Notes: a model not told the origin generated them from the letters alone. A DNA stretch of 33,375 nt from DASQGA01 sp963722715 (GCA_963722715.1 CAVROA010000002.1:1-33375), one strand, 5' to 3'. Shown: positions 15,359-22,090, numbered from the stretch's first letter. Translations and numbers: made by a program.

Positions 15359-16429
15359 CTACGACATCGGGATCTGGCGCAGCACCTTCGGCTCGATCCG
15401 GTCGAGGATCTCGGGCAGGCTCTCCCCGGTTGCCGTGATGCCGTGGTTCCGCAGGCCGATGACCGCGTGCGACGGGTCCGGCTCGAGTGCCAGGAGATCG
15501 GCGACGCTCGTCGCCAGCTCGGCCGTCCCGCACGGGTAGTTCACGTCGGTGGCCGCGATCCCCTCGACCCAGGCGTGCACGTGGAGGATCGCTCCGACGT
15601 CGGGATGGGCCTGGTAGATCATCCAGTGCTCGATCGCGTCCACCGACACCCGCCGCGGCTCGACGTTCGGAGGCACGCTCAGGATCATCTTGTTGTCGAC
15701 CGGGTCGTAGCCCGAGACGAGCAGGATGTCCCGTCCCGGGATGTCGAGCTTCGTCTTGTCGACGCCGCTTGCGCTCATCCAGAAGCGCGTGTCGTCCTTC
15801 CGGGCCGACAGGTTTCCGTAGGAGAGACCGCCGATGCCGTAGAGGCGCTTGACGTGCCGGAGATCCTGCTGATCGAGAAGCTCCTCGATCGGGAAGGGCG
15901 CCGGCAGGAGGTCGAGGTCGCCCATTCTGACGCCGGCCTCGCGGATCGTCTCCGTGATCTCGTCCCCGTCCCACAGCTCCTCCTCGAGGTCTGTGCGGAA
16001 GTCGTTCTCGATCACGAGCTTCGACTCGGCGAGGGGAATGAGTCGCTCCACGACCCCCTCCGCGAGCGACGACGAGCCGTTCGTCGCCTCGACGCCGTAG
16101 TGGCCGCGCTCCATGGTCGTGAACCAGACGCCGCGGTCGGGGACGAAGCAGAGGACAATGTTCGCGAGCGCCCGCACAAGAAGCGGGTAGTTCGTCTTCA
16201 GGATGTCCTCAGGAACCTCGGGCTGCTCGTGGATCGCGGCGGCGAACGTGCCGCGCGACCGGCGGCGGAAGGGCTTCGGCTCTTTCGAGTCGATGAAGTT
16301 CAGGACGAGGTCGGCCTCGGTCGGGTCGTCGACGCGGTCGTAACCGCGGCGGTCGAGCGCCGTCGCAAGATCGTCTGCGAAGCGCTCGAACGACTGCGAG
16401 GTGGGCGTGCCTGCGAAGGAATAGTTCAT
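15359..16429 (-). CDS. Class II aldolase/adducin family protein with a novel N-terminal domain
   Basis: 356 residues in two parts. Residues about 178-345 are a class II aldolase/adducin domain (AraD/FucA type): GLSYGNLSAR, MSASGVDK, then HVHAW (His283, His285) and NHG (His329) as zinc ligands. Such domains cleave or epimerise phosphorylated or oxidised sugars. Residues 1-175 form a separate acidic domain not normally present in AraD/FucA proteins, with DLVLNFID, a basic FRRRSRG and a hydrophobic segment LLVRALANIVLCFVP. I do not recognise that domain. ATG at 16429. TACACT lies 20 bp upstream as a possible -10 box. Convergent with the epimerase gene. Confidence 0.85.
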   Translation of the reverse strand: MNYSFAGTPTSQSFERFADDLATALDRRGYDRVDDPTEADLVLNFIDSKEPKPFRRRSRGTFAAAIHEQPEVPEDILKTNYPLLVRALANIVLCFVPDRGVWFTTMERGHYGVEATNGSSSLAEGVVERLIPLAESKLVIENDFRTDLEEELWDGDEITETIREAGVRMGDLDLLPAPFPIEELLDQQDLRHVKRLYGIGGLSYGNLSARKDDTRFWMSASGVDKTKLDIPGRDILLVSGYDPVDNKMILSVPPNVEPRRVSVDAIEHWMIYQAHPDVGAILHVHAWVEGIAATDVNYPCGTAELATSVADLLALEPDPSHAVIGLRNHGITATGESLPEILDRIEPKVLRQIPMS

Positions 16430-16483
16430 CGGGCGAGAACCGCAGGGAGTGTAACGGGCGCCTACGGGCCCGGCGACGGGCGA

Positions 16484-16811
16484 TCAGGCCGGCGGGGGCG
16501 GTCCGCCGAGCCCGAACGGGCTTCCTTCCGAGTCCCGGCAGATCGCCCAGCTCTTCCCCGGATGGATGACGGAGCCTCCGAGCTCCACGACCCGCTCGAG
16601 CGCAGCCGCCAGGTCGGGCACGCCGAAGTAGGGGAGCGACACCGTGTCCCCGGGGCCCCGGCCTCGGGGGTGAACCCCGAGCTCGGTGCCACCCGTATGC
16701 GTCTGGCGCCCGACGCCCTCTCCCTCCACGCGCTCTTCGAGGCTGACGCCGAGCACGCCCTCCCAGAAGCGGACCGCGCGTTCCGGTTCGTCTGCAGGAA
16801 TGACCGGACAC
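16484..16811 (-). CDS. VOC family (glyoxalase-like) protein, possible frameshift near the start
   Basis: About 106 residues of a glyoxalase/bleomycin-resistance fold: IPADEPERAVRFWEGVLGV, a central TVSLPYFGVPDLAAALERVVELGG and the closing GKSWAICRDSEGSPFGLGG. Family members act as metal-dependent lyases, dioxygenases or binding proteins. The conserved body has no ordinary start codon where one is expected, and the first in-frame candidate is GTG 16873. A GTG at 16811 has a promoter-like box six bases upstream but is one base out of frame with the body. Dropping one base near 16806 would give MSVIPADEPERAV, a normal VOC start. Coordinates use that GTG. It is either a sequence error or a damaged gene. 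Confidence 0.65.
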
Positions 16812-16817
16812 TCGCCG

Positions 16818-16823
16818 GCTCTA
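16818..16823 (-). promoter_or_regulatory. Putative -10 element (TAGAGC) before the VOC gene
   Basis: TAGAGC on the minus strand is followed by CGGCGA and the GTG at 16811. The surrounding wording (ATAGGCCTAGAGCCGG) closely resembles that before the LysE-family gene. Confidence 0.4.
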
Positions 16824-16925
16824 GGCCTATGAGCGTGTGGAGGGGGTGTGGGGGAACCGGGAGGTTCCTCCACGTTGGACTGTAAGAAGGGGGCTCGCGG
16901 GTCCCCCGAGCCGAGGCGAGGACGG

Positions 16926-17792
16926 TCAAGCTGGTCTCCTGCGGCGGCGGAACCAGTCCGCTCCCCGGGCCGTCCAGGTGGGGCGCGCAGGGTCGAAGTG
17001 CCCGGCGACGGCGCGGCGATACGGCCCGGAGACGCGGCGCGCATATGCGGCATAGCCCTCCCGCCGGAGCGGCTGCCAATCCTCCCAGTACGGAAGGACC
17101 AGGTGCTTTCGTGAAACGCTCCGGGCGCCGGTGAGGAAGGCAAGGCCGATGCGAGCGGACACCTCGAGCAGCGGCCGCTGCTCGGCCACTGCGGTTCGGC
17201 GGAGGGCGTCGAAGACGCGCGCCAGCTCGGCCGGAGTAGGCAGGCTCGCGGCGTCGGCTCGGAGCTCCTTGAACGACGTGCGGAGACCTTCGAGCTCGAC
17301 CGGCGGGATGTCTATGAGCCCCGCGGTCCGGCCCGAGCCGCGCTCCAGCGCCTCGAGGAGCTCGTCGACCGAGCTCACGTCCAGGTCGTCGCCCACGAGG
17401 CGAGCCCGCTGAAGCTCCTCGACGAGCGCTCCGAGGTAGACGCGGGAGCCGCGCAGCACGTCCGAGGCGCCGGCCAGGAGCCACAGTGGCGAGAAGCCGA
17501 ACGCTGCGATCGAGCCGAGCTCGACGACGTTCCCGGCCCCTTTTCGGACTGCGATCTTCCCGACGTCGTCGCCTCGCGCGGTCGGAGCCCCTTCCACGCC
17601 CCCGACCAGCTCGACCGTGATCCGAAGCAGGTTGGCCGCGGTCGCCTCGTAGAGCTTCGAGCGGCGTACGAGCCGGGGCAGGACGAGCGCGCCGGTTTCG
17701 TGGATCGAGCCACCGAGCAGGGCGGCGCCGGCGCGGAAGACCCGCTCCGGGAGCGAGACGAGGAAGGTGCGGGAGGTTCTTTGGCTCACCAT
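16926..17792 (-). CDS. Protein of unknown function with hydrophobic helices
   Basis: 288 residues, not recognised with confidence. The N-terminal third has two or three hydrophobic segments (FRAGAALLGGSIHETGALVLP; ELGSIAAFGFSPLWLLAGASDVL), then an acidic helical middle and a C-terminal basic stretch ending WFRRRRRPA. There is no signal peptide with a clear cleavage site, no cysteine pair and no obvious catalytic motif. It may associate with the membrane. ATG at 17792, with TAGCAT eight bases upstream. It stands alone on the minus strand, divergent from htrA. Confidence 0.75.
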   Translation of the reverse strand: MVSQRTSRTFLVSLPERVFRAGAALLGGSIHETGALVLPRLVRRSKLYEATAANLLRITVELVGGVEGAPTARGDDVGKIAVRKGAGNVVELGSIAAFGFSPLWLLAGASDVLRGSRVYLGALVEELQRARLVGDDLDVSSVDELLEALERGSGRTAGLIDIPPVELEGLRTSFKELRADAASLPTPAELARVFDALRRTAVAEQRPLLEVSARIGLAFLTGARSVSRKHLVLPYWEDWQPLRREGYAAYARRVSGPYRRAVAGHFDPARPTWTARGADWFRRRRRPA

Positions 17793-17800
17793 TGGTCCCG

Positions 17801-17806
17801 ATGCTA
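17801..17806 (-). promoter_or_regulatory. Putative -10 element (TAGCAT) of the gene at 16926-17792
   Basis: GCTAGCATCGG precedes the ATG by eight bases after the hexamer. The identical GCTAGCATCGG lies before the M24 peptidase gene near 29130. Confidence 0.5.
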
Positions 17807-17825
17807 GCCGGGAACGTCGGGCCCG

Positions 17826-17863
17826 CTTAATCGGGCGTTAACGCTGCTCAATGCTCGGTTAAG
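17826..17863. repeat. Imperfect inverted repeat upstream of htrA
   Basis: CTTAATCGGGC (17826-17836) and GCTCGGTTAAG (17853-17863) are inverted copies matching at 9 of 11 positions. They flank GTTAAC and lie just before the TATAAC box of htrA, so they could be an operator. A symmetrical repeat at this position could also act on the divergent gene. Confidence 0.4.
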
Positions 17864-17874
17864 CACGTGACGGC

Positions 17875-17880
17875 TATAAC
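17875..17880 (+). promoter_or_regulatory. Putative -10 element (TATAAC) of htrA
   Basis: TATAAC is followed by seven bases (CACCGCC) and the ATG at 17888, again consistent with a leaderless transcript. It supports ATG 17888 over the in-frame GTG at 17867, which would lie upstream of transcription initiation. Confidence 0.5.
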
Positions 17881-17887
17881 CACCGCC

Positions 17888-19057
17888 ATGAAATCCTTTC
17901 TCGCTCTCGTAGCCGCGGCATTCCTCGGTGGCGGCGCCGCGCTCGGCGTCGGAACGGCCATCTGGGACGAAGGCGGCACCACCACCGTCATCAACTCTCC
18001 CGCCGCGTCGGACTCTTCTCTGGCCTCCCAGACCGAAACCGGCAGCTCGGACACGAGCGCGAACATCGCGGGTCGTATCTACAAGGAAGCTGCTCCCGGT
18101 GTCGTCCAGGTGACCTCGAACGTGGTTTCCGAGAACCCGGTCCTCGGCGAGCCCCAGCAGGGGCAGTCGCTCGGCTCCGGCTTCGTGATCGACAAGGCCG
18201 GACACATCCTCACGAACTTCCACGTCGTCGACGGCGCCAAGGAAGTCTTCGTCAACTTCTCCGGCGAGGACAAGTACAAGGCCACAATCGTCGGCACCGA
18301 TCCGTCGACGGACGTCGCCGTCCTCCAGATCGATGCGACTTCCCGCGCGCTCAAGCCTCTTCCGCTCGGAAATTCCGACACGATCCAGGTCGGCGCGCCG
18401 GTCGTTGCGATCGGAAACCCGTTCGGCCTCGACCGCACGGTGACCGCCGGGATCGTGAGTGCACTTCAGCGTGAAGTCCGCGCTCCCAACGGCTTCACGA
18501 TCGACAAGGTGATCCAGACCGACGCTGCAATCAACCCGGGCAACTCCGGCGGGCCGCTCCTCGACGCCGACGGAAAGGTGATCGGCATCAACTCGCAGAT
18601 CGAGACCGGCGGGAGCGGAAACGGCAATGTCGGCATCGGCTTCGCCGTCCCGATCAACACCGTGCGCGAGGTGGCCTCCGAGATCATGAAAACCGGCAAG
18701 GCCGAGCACGCGTATCTCGGGGTCAAGATGCAGACGATCGACGAGACGCTCGCCAGTTCTGCTCGCCTCCCGGCTCAGCAGGGCGTCATCCTGACCACGG
18801 TGCAGCCCGGCAGCCCGGCCGCCGAGGCGGGTCTGAAGGGCGGCACCCGGTCCGTGGTCATCGACGGCACCACCTACACGGTCGGCGGAGACGTGATCAC
18901 GAAGGCCGACGGGCGCCAGGTCGAGTCGGCCGACGAGCTCCGCGAGATCGTCACCTCGAAGGATCCAGGCGACAAGTTGACGCTCGAAGTCCATCGTGAC
19001 GGCTCGACGGAGACCGTCACCGTAACGCTTGGCTCCCAGCCGCCCAACGCGAGCTAG
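17888..19057 (+). CDS. HtrA/DegP-type serine protease with PDZ domain
   Basis: A 389-residue extracytoplasmic protease. An N-terminal hydrophobic helix (SFLALVAAAFLGGGAALGVG) serves as signal or membrane anchor, followed by a Ser/Thr-rich linker. The trypsin-like domain has the catalytic triad His112 (LTNFHVVDG), Asp142 (STDVAVLQ) and Ser220 (GNSGGPLL). A single C-terminal PDZ domain (about 290-380) begins at AYLGVKMQTI and includes GVILTTVQPGSPAAEAGLKGG. HtrA enzymes degrade or refold misfolded envelope proteins under stress. ATG 17888 is favoured by the -10-like box. The gene ends in a strong hairpin and appears monocistronic. Confidence 0.95.
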   Translation: MKSFLALVAAAFLGGGAALGVGTAIWDEGGTTTVINSPAASDSSLASQTETGSSDTSANIAGRIYKEAAPGVVQVTSNVVSENPVLGEPQQGQSLGSGFVIDKAGHILTNFHVVDGAKEVFVNFSGEDKYKATIVGTDPSTDVAVLQIDATSRALKPLPLGNSDTIQVGAPVVAIGNPFGLDRTVTAGIVSALQREVRAPNGFTIDKVIQTDAAINPGNSGGPLLDADGKVIGINSQIETGGSGNGNVGIGFAVPINTVREVASEIMKTGKAEHAYLGVKMQTIDETLASSARLPAQQGVILTTVQPGSPAAEAGLKGGTRSVVIDGTTYTVGGDVITKADGRQVESADELREIVTSKDPGDKLTLEVHRDGSTETVTVTLGSQPPNAS

Positions 19058-19064
19058 GTAGCCA

Positions 19065-19088
19065 CGGGCCCCCTCCCCTCGGGGCCCG
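19065..19088 (+). terminator. Hairpin terminator after htrA
   Basis: CGGGCCCC (19065-19072) pairs perfectly with GGGGCCCG (19081-19088) around an eight-base loop, starting 8 bp after the htrA stop. Only a weak T content follows. Confidence 0.55.
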
Positions 19089-19091
19089 AAC

Positions 19092-19128
19092 CTTCCGGCG
19101 AGCCGGACGCGAGCCGGCTCGACGGAAG
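19092..19128 (+). repeat. Second tandem hairpin, 15-bp stem with one mismatch
   Basis: CTTCCGGCGAGCCGG (19092-19106) pairs with CCGGCTCGACGGAAG (19114-19128) with one mismatch around a seven-base loop. It lies between two terminator-like hairpins and has no T-tract. Confidence 0.5.
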
Positions 19129-19132
19129 CATA

Positions 19133-19169
19133 GGTCGGGGGCCCGTCTCGCCTGCCCGGGCCTCCGACC
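19133..19169 (+). terminator. Third tandem hairpin with following pyrimidine tract
   Basis: GGTCGGGGGCCCG (19133-19145) pairs with CGGGCCTCCGACC (19157-19169) over 13 bp including one G-U wobble, followed by TTCTCTCTCTCC. It is the most terminator-like of the three hairpins in this 154-bp gap. Confidence 0.5.
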
Positions 19170-19198
19170 TTCTCTCTCTCCCCGCCGGATCGCCCTCC

Positions 19199-19204
19199 TA
19201 GACT
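19199..19204 (+). promoter_or_regulatory. Putative -10 element (TAGACT) before the GCS2-family gene
   Basis: TAGACT is followed by AAGGAGC and the GTG at 19212. The AAGGAG could instead be a Shine-Dalgarno, though it is close to the start. Confidence 0.45.
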
Positions 19205-19211
19205 AAGGAGC

Positions 19212-20267
19212 GTGATCCCGCACGCCTTCGGCCGTTCGTCGCCGTGGTCGGTGGGCGTCGAGGAGGAGCTCTTCGTCGTCGACGCGGCGACTCTCGCGCC
19301 GGTGCCGGTGCCGCCCGAGGCGCTCGACGGGCACCGGTTGAAACCGGAGCTCTTCGCCGCCGTGCTCGAGCTGAACACGGAGCCGTGCGCCACCGTCGCC
19401 GCGGCGGCGGCTGAGCTCGAGCACCTGCGCCGTGAGGCACGGCGGCGCGCGGGTGAGGCCGGATTCGCCGTCGCCGCCTGCGCGACCTGGCCCACGGCGC
19501 GTCCGGAGGAGCAGGAGATCACGTCCGACGAGGGCTATCTCCGGTTCGTGGAGTACGCGGGGCCGACGGCTCGCCGTCAGCTTTGCTCGGGGCTGCATGT
19601 CCACGTGGGCGTGGCGAGCCCCGAAGCGTGCATGACCGCGCTCGAGGCCGTGCTTCCGTGGCTCCCGCTCGTCCTCGCCCTCTCGGCGAATTCGCCCTAC
19701 GTCGCCTCGGAGGAGACCGGGCTTGCCTCGACGCGGGCGGAGATCCTGAGCCTCCTTCCGCGCGCGGGTGCGCCTCCCGTCTTCGAGAGCTACGAAGCCT
19801 GGGCGAGCTTCGCCGAGACGCTCGTCCGGCTCGAGCTTGCGGACCAGATCACGCGCATCTGGTGGGACGTCCGCCCGCATCCGCATTTCGGCACGCTCGA
19901 GCTCCGCATGCCGGACCAGCCGACCCGGCTCGAGGTCACGGTGGCGTTTGCCGCGCTCCTGCAGGCGCTCGTCGCGGGAGCACCACCCGGCCCTGCGGCA
20001 CACAGGGGGTTCTACGCCCAGAACCGGTGGGCAGCCCTTCGCTTCGGACGCGACGCTCGTCTCGTCCACCCGGACGGCGGCCGCCTCTGCACGGTGGAGG
20101 AGCTCTTCGACGAGCTGACAGCCCGCCTGGCGCCCACGTTCGACGAGCTCGGGACGGCCGCGCTCGTCGAGCCGCTACGCAGTCTCGACCAGGCCGGGGC
20201 TCAGCTCGAGCTTGGACGCCGCGACGGCCTCGAAGCCCTGTGCCGCAGCCTCGTCGACCTCACGTAA
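19212..20267 (+). CDS. Carboxylate-amine ligase, glutamate-cysteine ligase GCS2 family (YbdK-like)
   Basis: A 351-residue ATP-grasp-like ligase of the GCS2 family, which forms gamma-glutamyl amide bonds such as gamma-glutamylcysteine. The N-terminal WSVGVEEELFVVD is the conserved G-(V/I)-E-x-E-x-x-(L/V)-(V/I)-D motif that binds metal-ATP. CSGLHVHVGV (about 130-139) and WWDVRPHPHFGTLELRMPDQPT (about 217-238) are further family signatures. E. coli YbdK has weak glutamate-cysteine ligase activity, and actinobacterial EgtA is a related enzyme. The adjacent redox sigma factor makes a thiol role attractive but unproved. GTG start. Confidence 0.9.
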   Translation: MIPHAFGRSSPWSVGVEEELFVVDAATLAPVPVPPEALDGHRLKPELFAAVLELNTEPCATVAAAAAELEHLRREARRRAGEAGFAVAACATWPTARPEEQEITSDEGYLRFVEYAGPTARRQLCSGLHVHVGVASPEACMTALEAVLPWLPLVLALSANSPYVASEETGLASTRAEILSLLPRAGAPPVFESYEAWASFAETLVRLELADQITRIWWDVRPHPHFGTLELRMPDQPTRLEVTVAFAALLQALVAGAPPGPAAHRGFYAQNRWAALRFGRDARLVHPDGGRLCTVEELFDELTARLAPTFDELGTAALVEPLRSLDQAGAQLELGRRDGLEALCRSLVDLT

Positions 20268-20270
20268 CCT
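20265..20270 (+). promoter_or_regulatory. Possible -10 element (TAACCT) before the HMA gene
   Basis: TAACCT overlaps the stop of the ligase gene and is followed by seven bases and the ATG at 20278. No Shine-Dalgarno is visible before that ATG, so a leaderless message is plausible, as is read-through from the ligase. Confidence 0.35.
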
Positions 20271-20277
20271 CACACCC

Positions 20278-20490
20278 ATGGCCGTCCAGTCGGAGACCCT
20301 GCAGGTGACCGGCATCCGGTGTGAGCGCTGTGTCATGCGCCTCGGCGCCGTCCTCGAGCCCGTGCAGGGAATCGAGTCCGCCAACGCCACCCTCATGGGC
20401 GAGGTGACCCTCGCGTGGGACGACGAGCGCGTCGGCCGCGAGGAGATCATCGCCACGATGACGGGCGCGGGCTTCCGCCCGCTGGAATAA
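20278..20490 (+). CDS. Heavy-metal-associated (HMA) domain protein, copper-chaperone-like
   Basis: 70 residues forming a single ferredoxin-like HMA domain. The metal loop is GIRCERC (Cys15, Cys18), a variant of the usual GMTCxxC, followed by the amphipathic helix VMRLGAVLEPVQGI and strand motif ANATLMGEVTLAWDD. The C-terminal ATMTGAGFRPLE matches the usual HMA ending. Such proteins carry Cu(I) or another soft metal in the cytoplasm. No copper ATPase or repressor is adjacent. ATG at 20278. A longer in-frame reading into the ligase gene is not favoured. Confidence 0.85.
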   Translation: MAVQSETLQVTGIRCERCVMRLGAVLEPVQGIESANATLMGEVTLAWDDERVGREEIIATMTGAGFRPLE

Positions 20491-20491
20491 C

Positions 20492-20517
20492 GGAATGATG
20501 CGCCTCAACGTGGCGTT
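20492..20517 (+). promoter_or_regulatory. SigR-type promoter GGAAT-N18-GTT upstream of the ECF sigma gene
   Basis: GGAAT (20492-20496) and GTT (20515-20517) are separated by exactly 18 bases, identical to the established Streptomyces SigR consensus GGAAT-N18-GTT. It lies 20 bp before the sigma factor ATG, the place expected for autoregulation. Confidence 0.65.
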
Positions 20518-20525
20518 TGAGCTTG

Positions 20526-20531
20526 TAGTGT
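20526..20531 (+). promoter_or_regulatory. Putative second -10 element (TAGTGT) of the sigma gene
   Basis: TAGTGT is followed by CGGCGT and the ATG at 20538. It could be the constitutive promoter, downstream of the SigR-type one. Confidence 0.45.
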
Positions 20532-20537
20532 CGGCGT

Positions 20538-21125
20538 ATGAGCGAGACCCACTCGGAGGAAGATCCGCGCCGCCTGGCGGAGGAGGCGCGCGATCGCGTG
20601 CGCTTCGAGGAGGAGGCACTCGAGCTGGCGGATCAGATGTACCGGGTCGCCCGGCGCCTCGTCGGCTCGCGGGAGGAGGCCGAGGATCTGGTGCAGGACA
20701 CCTACGCGCGCGCCTTCCGGAGCTGGCGCTCTTTCAGGCCGGGGACGAACCTCCGGGCCTGGCTCTTCCGGATCCTCACGAACCTGAACATCGATCGGGG
20801 TCGCCGCGAGCAGCGCACCCCGGACACGCAGCCGATCGAGGAGAGCGACTACTACCTCTACAACCGGCTCGAGGAGAACGGTGCCGCGGAGGACGTGGAC
20901 GAGGTCGTGGAGCGCCTCTCTCAGGATTCGATCGTGCAGGCACTGTCCGCCGTCCCCCACAATTTCCGTGACGTGATCGTTCTCGTGGACATCGGCGACT
21001 TCAGCTACCAGGACGCGGCCCAGATCCTGGACATTCCGGTCGGCACCGTGATGTCACGCCTCCATCGCGGGCGGCGCCTCCTGAAGCAGGAGCTCGCCGA
21101 GTCGACAGTTGGAGATCCCGCATGA
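20538..21125 (+). CDS. SigR/SigH-like ECF RNA polymerase sigma factor
   Basis: A 195-residue ECF sigma factor with region 2 (about 30-95; DQMYRVARRLVGSREEAEDLVQ, then FRPGTNLRAWLFRILTN) and region 4 (about 130-185; the helix-turn-helix is FSYQDAAQILDIPVGTVMSRLHRGRRLL). The linker ESDYYLYNRLEEN is typical of the SigR/SigH (ECF12) group that governs thiol-oxidative and heat stress in actinobacteria. The following gene encodes a zinc anti-sigma and overlaps by ATGA, so both are made together. A SigR-consensus promoter lies just upstream. ATG at 20538. Confidence 0.93.
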   Translation: MSETHSEEDPRRLAEEARDRVRFEEEALELADQMYRVARRLVGSREEAEDLVQDTYARAFRSWRSFRPGTNLRAWLFRILTNLNIDRGRREQRTPDTQPIEESDYYLYNRLEENGAAEDVDEVVERLSQDSIVQALSAVPHNFRDVIVLVDIGDFSYQDAAQILDIPVGTVMSRLHRGRRLLKQELAESTVGDPA

Positions 21126-21352
21126 TGGATCCGTGCGCCAAGTGCGAGGAGGTACTGCAGCCGTTCCTCGACCGCGACCTGACCGAGCTGGAGCGGCTCG
21201 AGGCAGAGGCGCACCTCTCCATGTGCGAGTACTGCGGGAAGCGGTATCGGTTCGAGGCGTCGCTGCGGCGCTACGTCCGCGAAGCCACGGTCGAGACGAT
21301 GCCTCCGGAACTGAAGCAGCGGCTCGCTGCGCTCCGCCAGCCGCTGATCTAG
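21122..21352 (+). CDS. Zinc-binding anti-sigma factor (RsrA-like)
   Basis: 76 residues. The ZAS motif H-x3-C-x2-C is present as His31, Cys35 and Cys38 (HLSMCEYC), with an N-terminal Cys5 and an additional Cys8 (CAKC). In RsrA the equivalent N-terminal Cys joins the zinc site and forms a disulfide on oxidation, releasing the sigma factor. Overlap with the sigma gene (ATGA) indicates translational coupling and 1:1 production. Shorter than RsrA (about 100 residues). A start one codon later (Met2) is possible. Confidence 0.9.
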   Translation: MMDPCAKCEEVLQPFLDRDLTELERLEAEAHLSMCEYCGKRYRFEASLRRYVREATVETMPPELKQRLAALRQPLI

Positions 21353-21398
21353 CCGCCCGCGCGCTCCACGCCTGTCGGATCTGGCAGTCGGCTGGAAC

Positions 21399-21418
21399 GC
21401 CGCCGTCCCTGAGGCGGC
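21399..21418. terminator. Hairpin between convergent anti-sigma and LytR_C genes
   Basis: GCCGCC (21399-21404) pairs with GGCGGC (21413-21418) around an eight-base loop in the 66-bp convergent gap. It could serve either strand. No clear T-tract. Confidence 0.35.
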
Positions 21419-22090
21419 CTAGGTTCCCCGCGCGAGGTCGGAGCCGACGATCACGACGAGACGGTTCCGGTCGCCCCCGGACGGGAGCGCCGTTACGCCG
21501 ACACCGAGCTGGCCGGCGAGCCGCTGCGCGATCTCGGCGGCGCCCGGCGGGTAGTAGACGCGTGTGACGAGATAGTCGGTGCGCTTGGCGTTCTTGACCG
21601 TGCCGATGCGATAGGCGAGCGGGCCGCCGACCTCGTTGGCGACCTTGGTGGCGGCGTTCGGGATCCCGGTTCCGTTGTAGACGTCGACGCGAATCTGCCA
21701 GGGCGGGGGGAGCTTCGCGGGTGTCGCCGCCGGACCGCCGGCAGTCGGGGCGATCCGGTAGGGGAGGAGGCCCGGGTTGACGGCGAAGACGAAGAGGGTT
21801 GCGACGACCAGGGACAGCGTGGCGACGATGACCCAGCGCTTGAAGTTCCACCGGGCCCGGGTCGGCACCGGCAGGCCGGCGAGCTCTCGCGCCTCGCGCT
21901 CGGAGACTCCGAGGGACGTGGCGTAGACGAGGGTCGTGGCGAGCGCCTCGTCGACCGAGGGAAAGCGGTAGATCCGGTTCTCCTCGAGCGCCTTGACGTC
22001 GTCCACCTCGAGGCGCGCGCGGGCAGCCGCCTCCTCGAGCGTGAGGTGGCGCTTCTTCCGAACTGTTCCGAGCGGGGACGTGATCTCCAT
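21419..22090 (-). CDS. HTH-domain, membrane-anchored LytR_C protein
   Basis: 223 residues in three parts. Residues about 5-75 form a helix-turn-helix domain of the RodZ/XRE type (VRKKRHLTLEEAAARARLEVDDVKALEENRIYRFP). Residues about 86-105 are one membrane helix. Residues about 132-217 are a LytR_C domain (IRVDVYNGTGIPNAATKVANEV, then LVTRVYYPPG and VVIVGSD), an extracytoplasmic module common in actinobacterial envelope proteins. The layout suggests a RodZ-like link between cytoplasm and cell wall. ATG at 22090 with GAGGG six bases upstream, 8 bp after the cytidylyltransferase stop, so it rides at the end of the molybdenum hydroxylase operon. Confidence 0.85.
   Translation of the reverse strand: MEITSPLGTVRKKRHLTLEEAAARARLEVDDVKALEENRIYRFPSVDEALATTLVYATSLGVSEREARELAGLPVPTRARWNFKRWVIVATLSLVVATLFVFAVNPGLLPYRIAPTAGGPAATPAKLPPPWQIRVDVYNGTGIPNAATKVANEVGGPLAYRIGTVKNAKRTDYLVTRVYYPPGAAEIAQRLAGQLGVGVTALPSGGDRNRLVVIVGSDLARGT

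Noticed and set aside
16209..16811. 200-residue frame starting at GTG 16811
   Set aside because: Its body is Arg-rich shadow sequence running through the VOC and aldolase genes. Only its start codon and promoter-like box appear meaningful.
17811..17840. ECF-type promoter GGAAC...GTT before htrA
   Set aside because: The spacer between GGAAC and GTT is 22 bases, too long for SigR or SigE-type promoters. The TATAAC box fits the start better.
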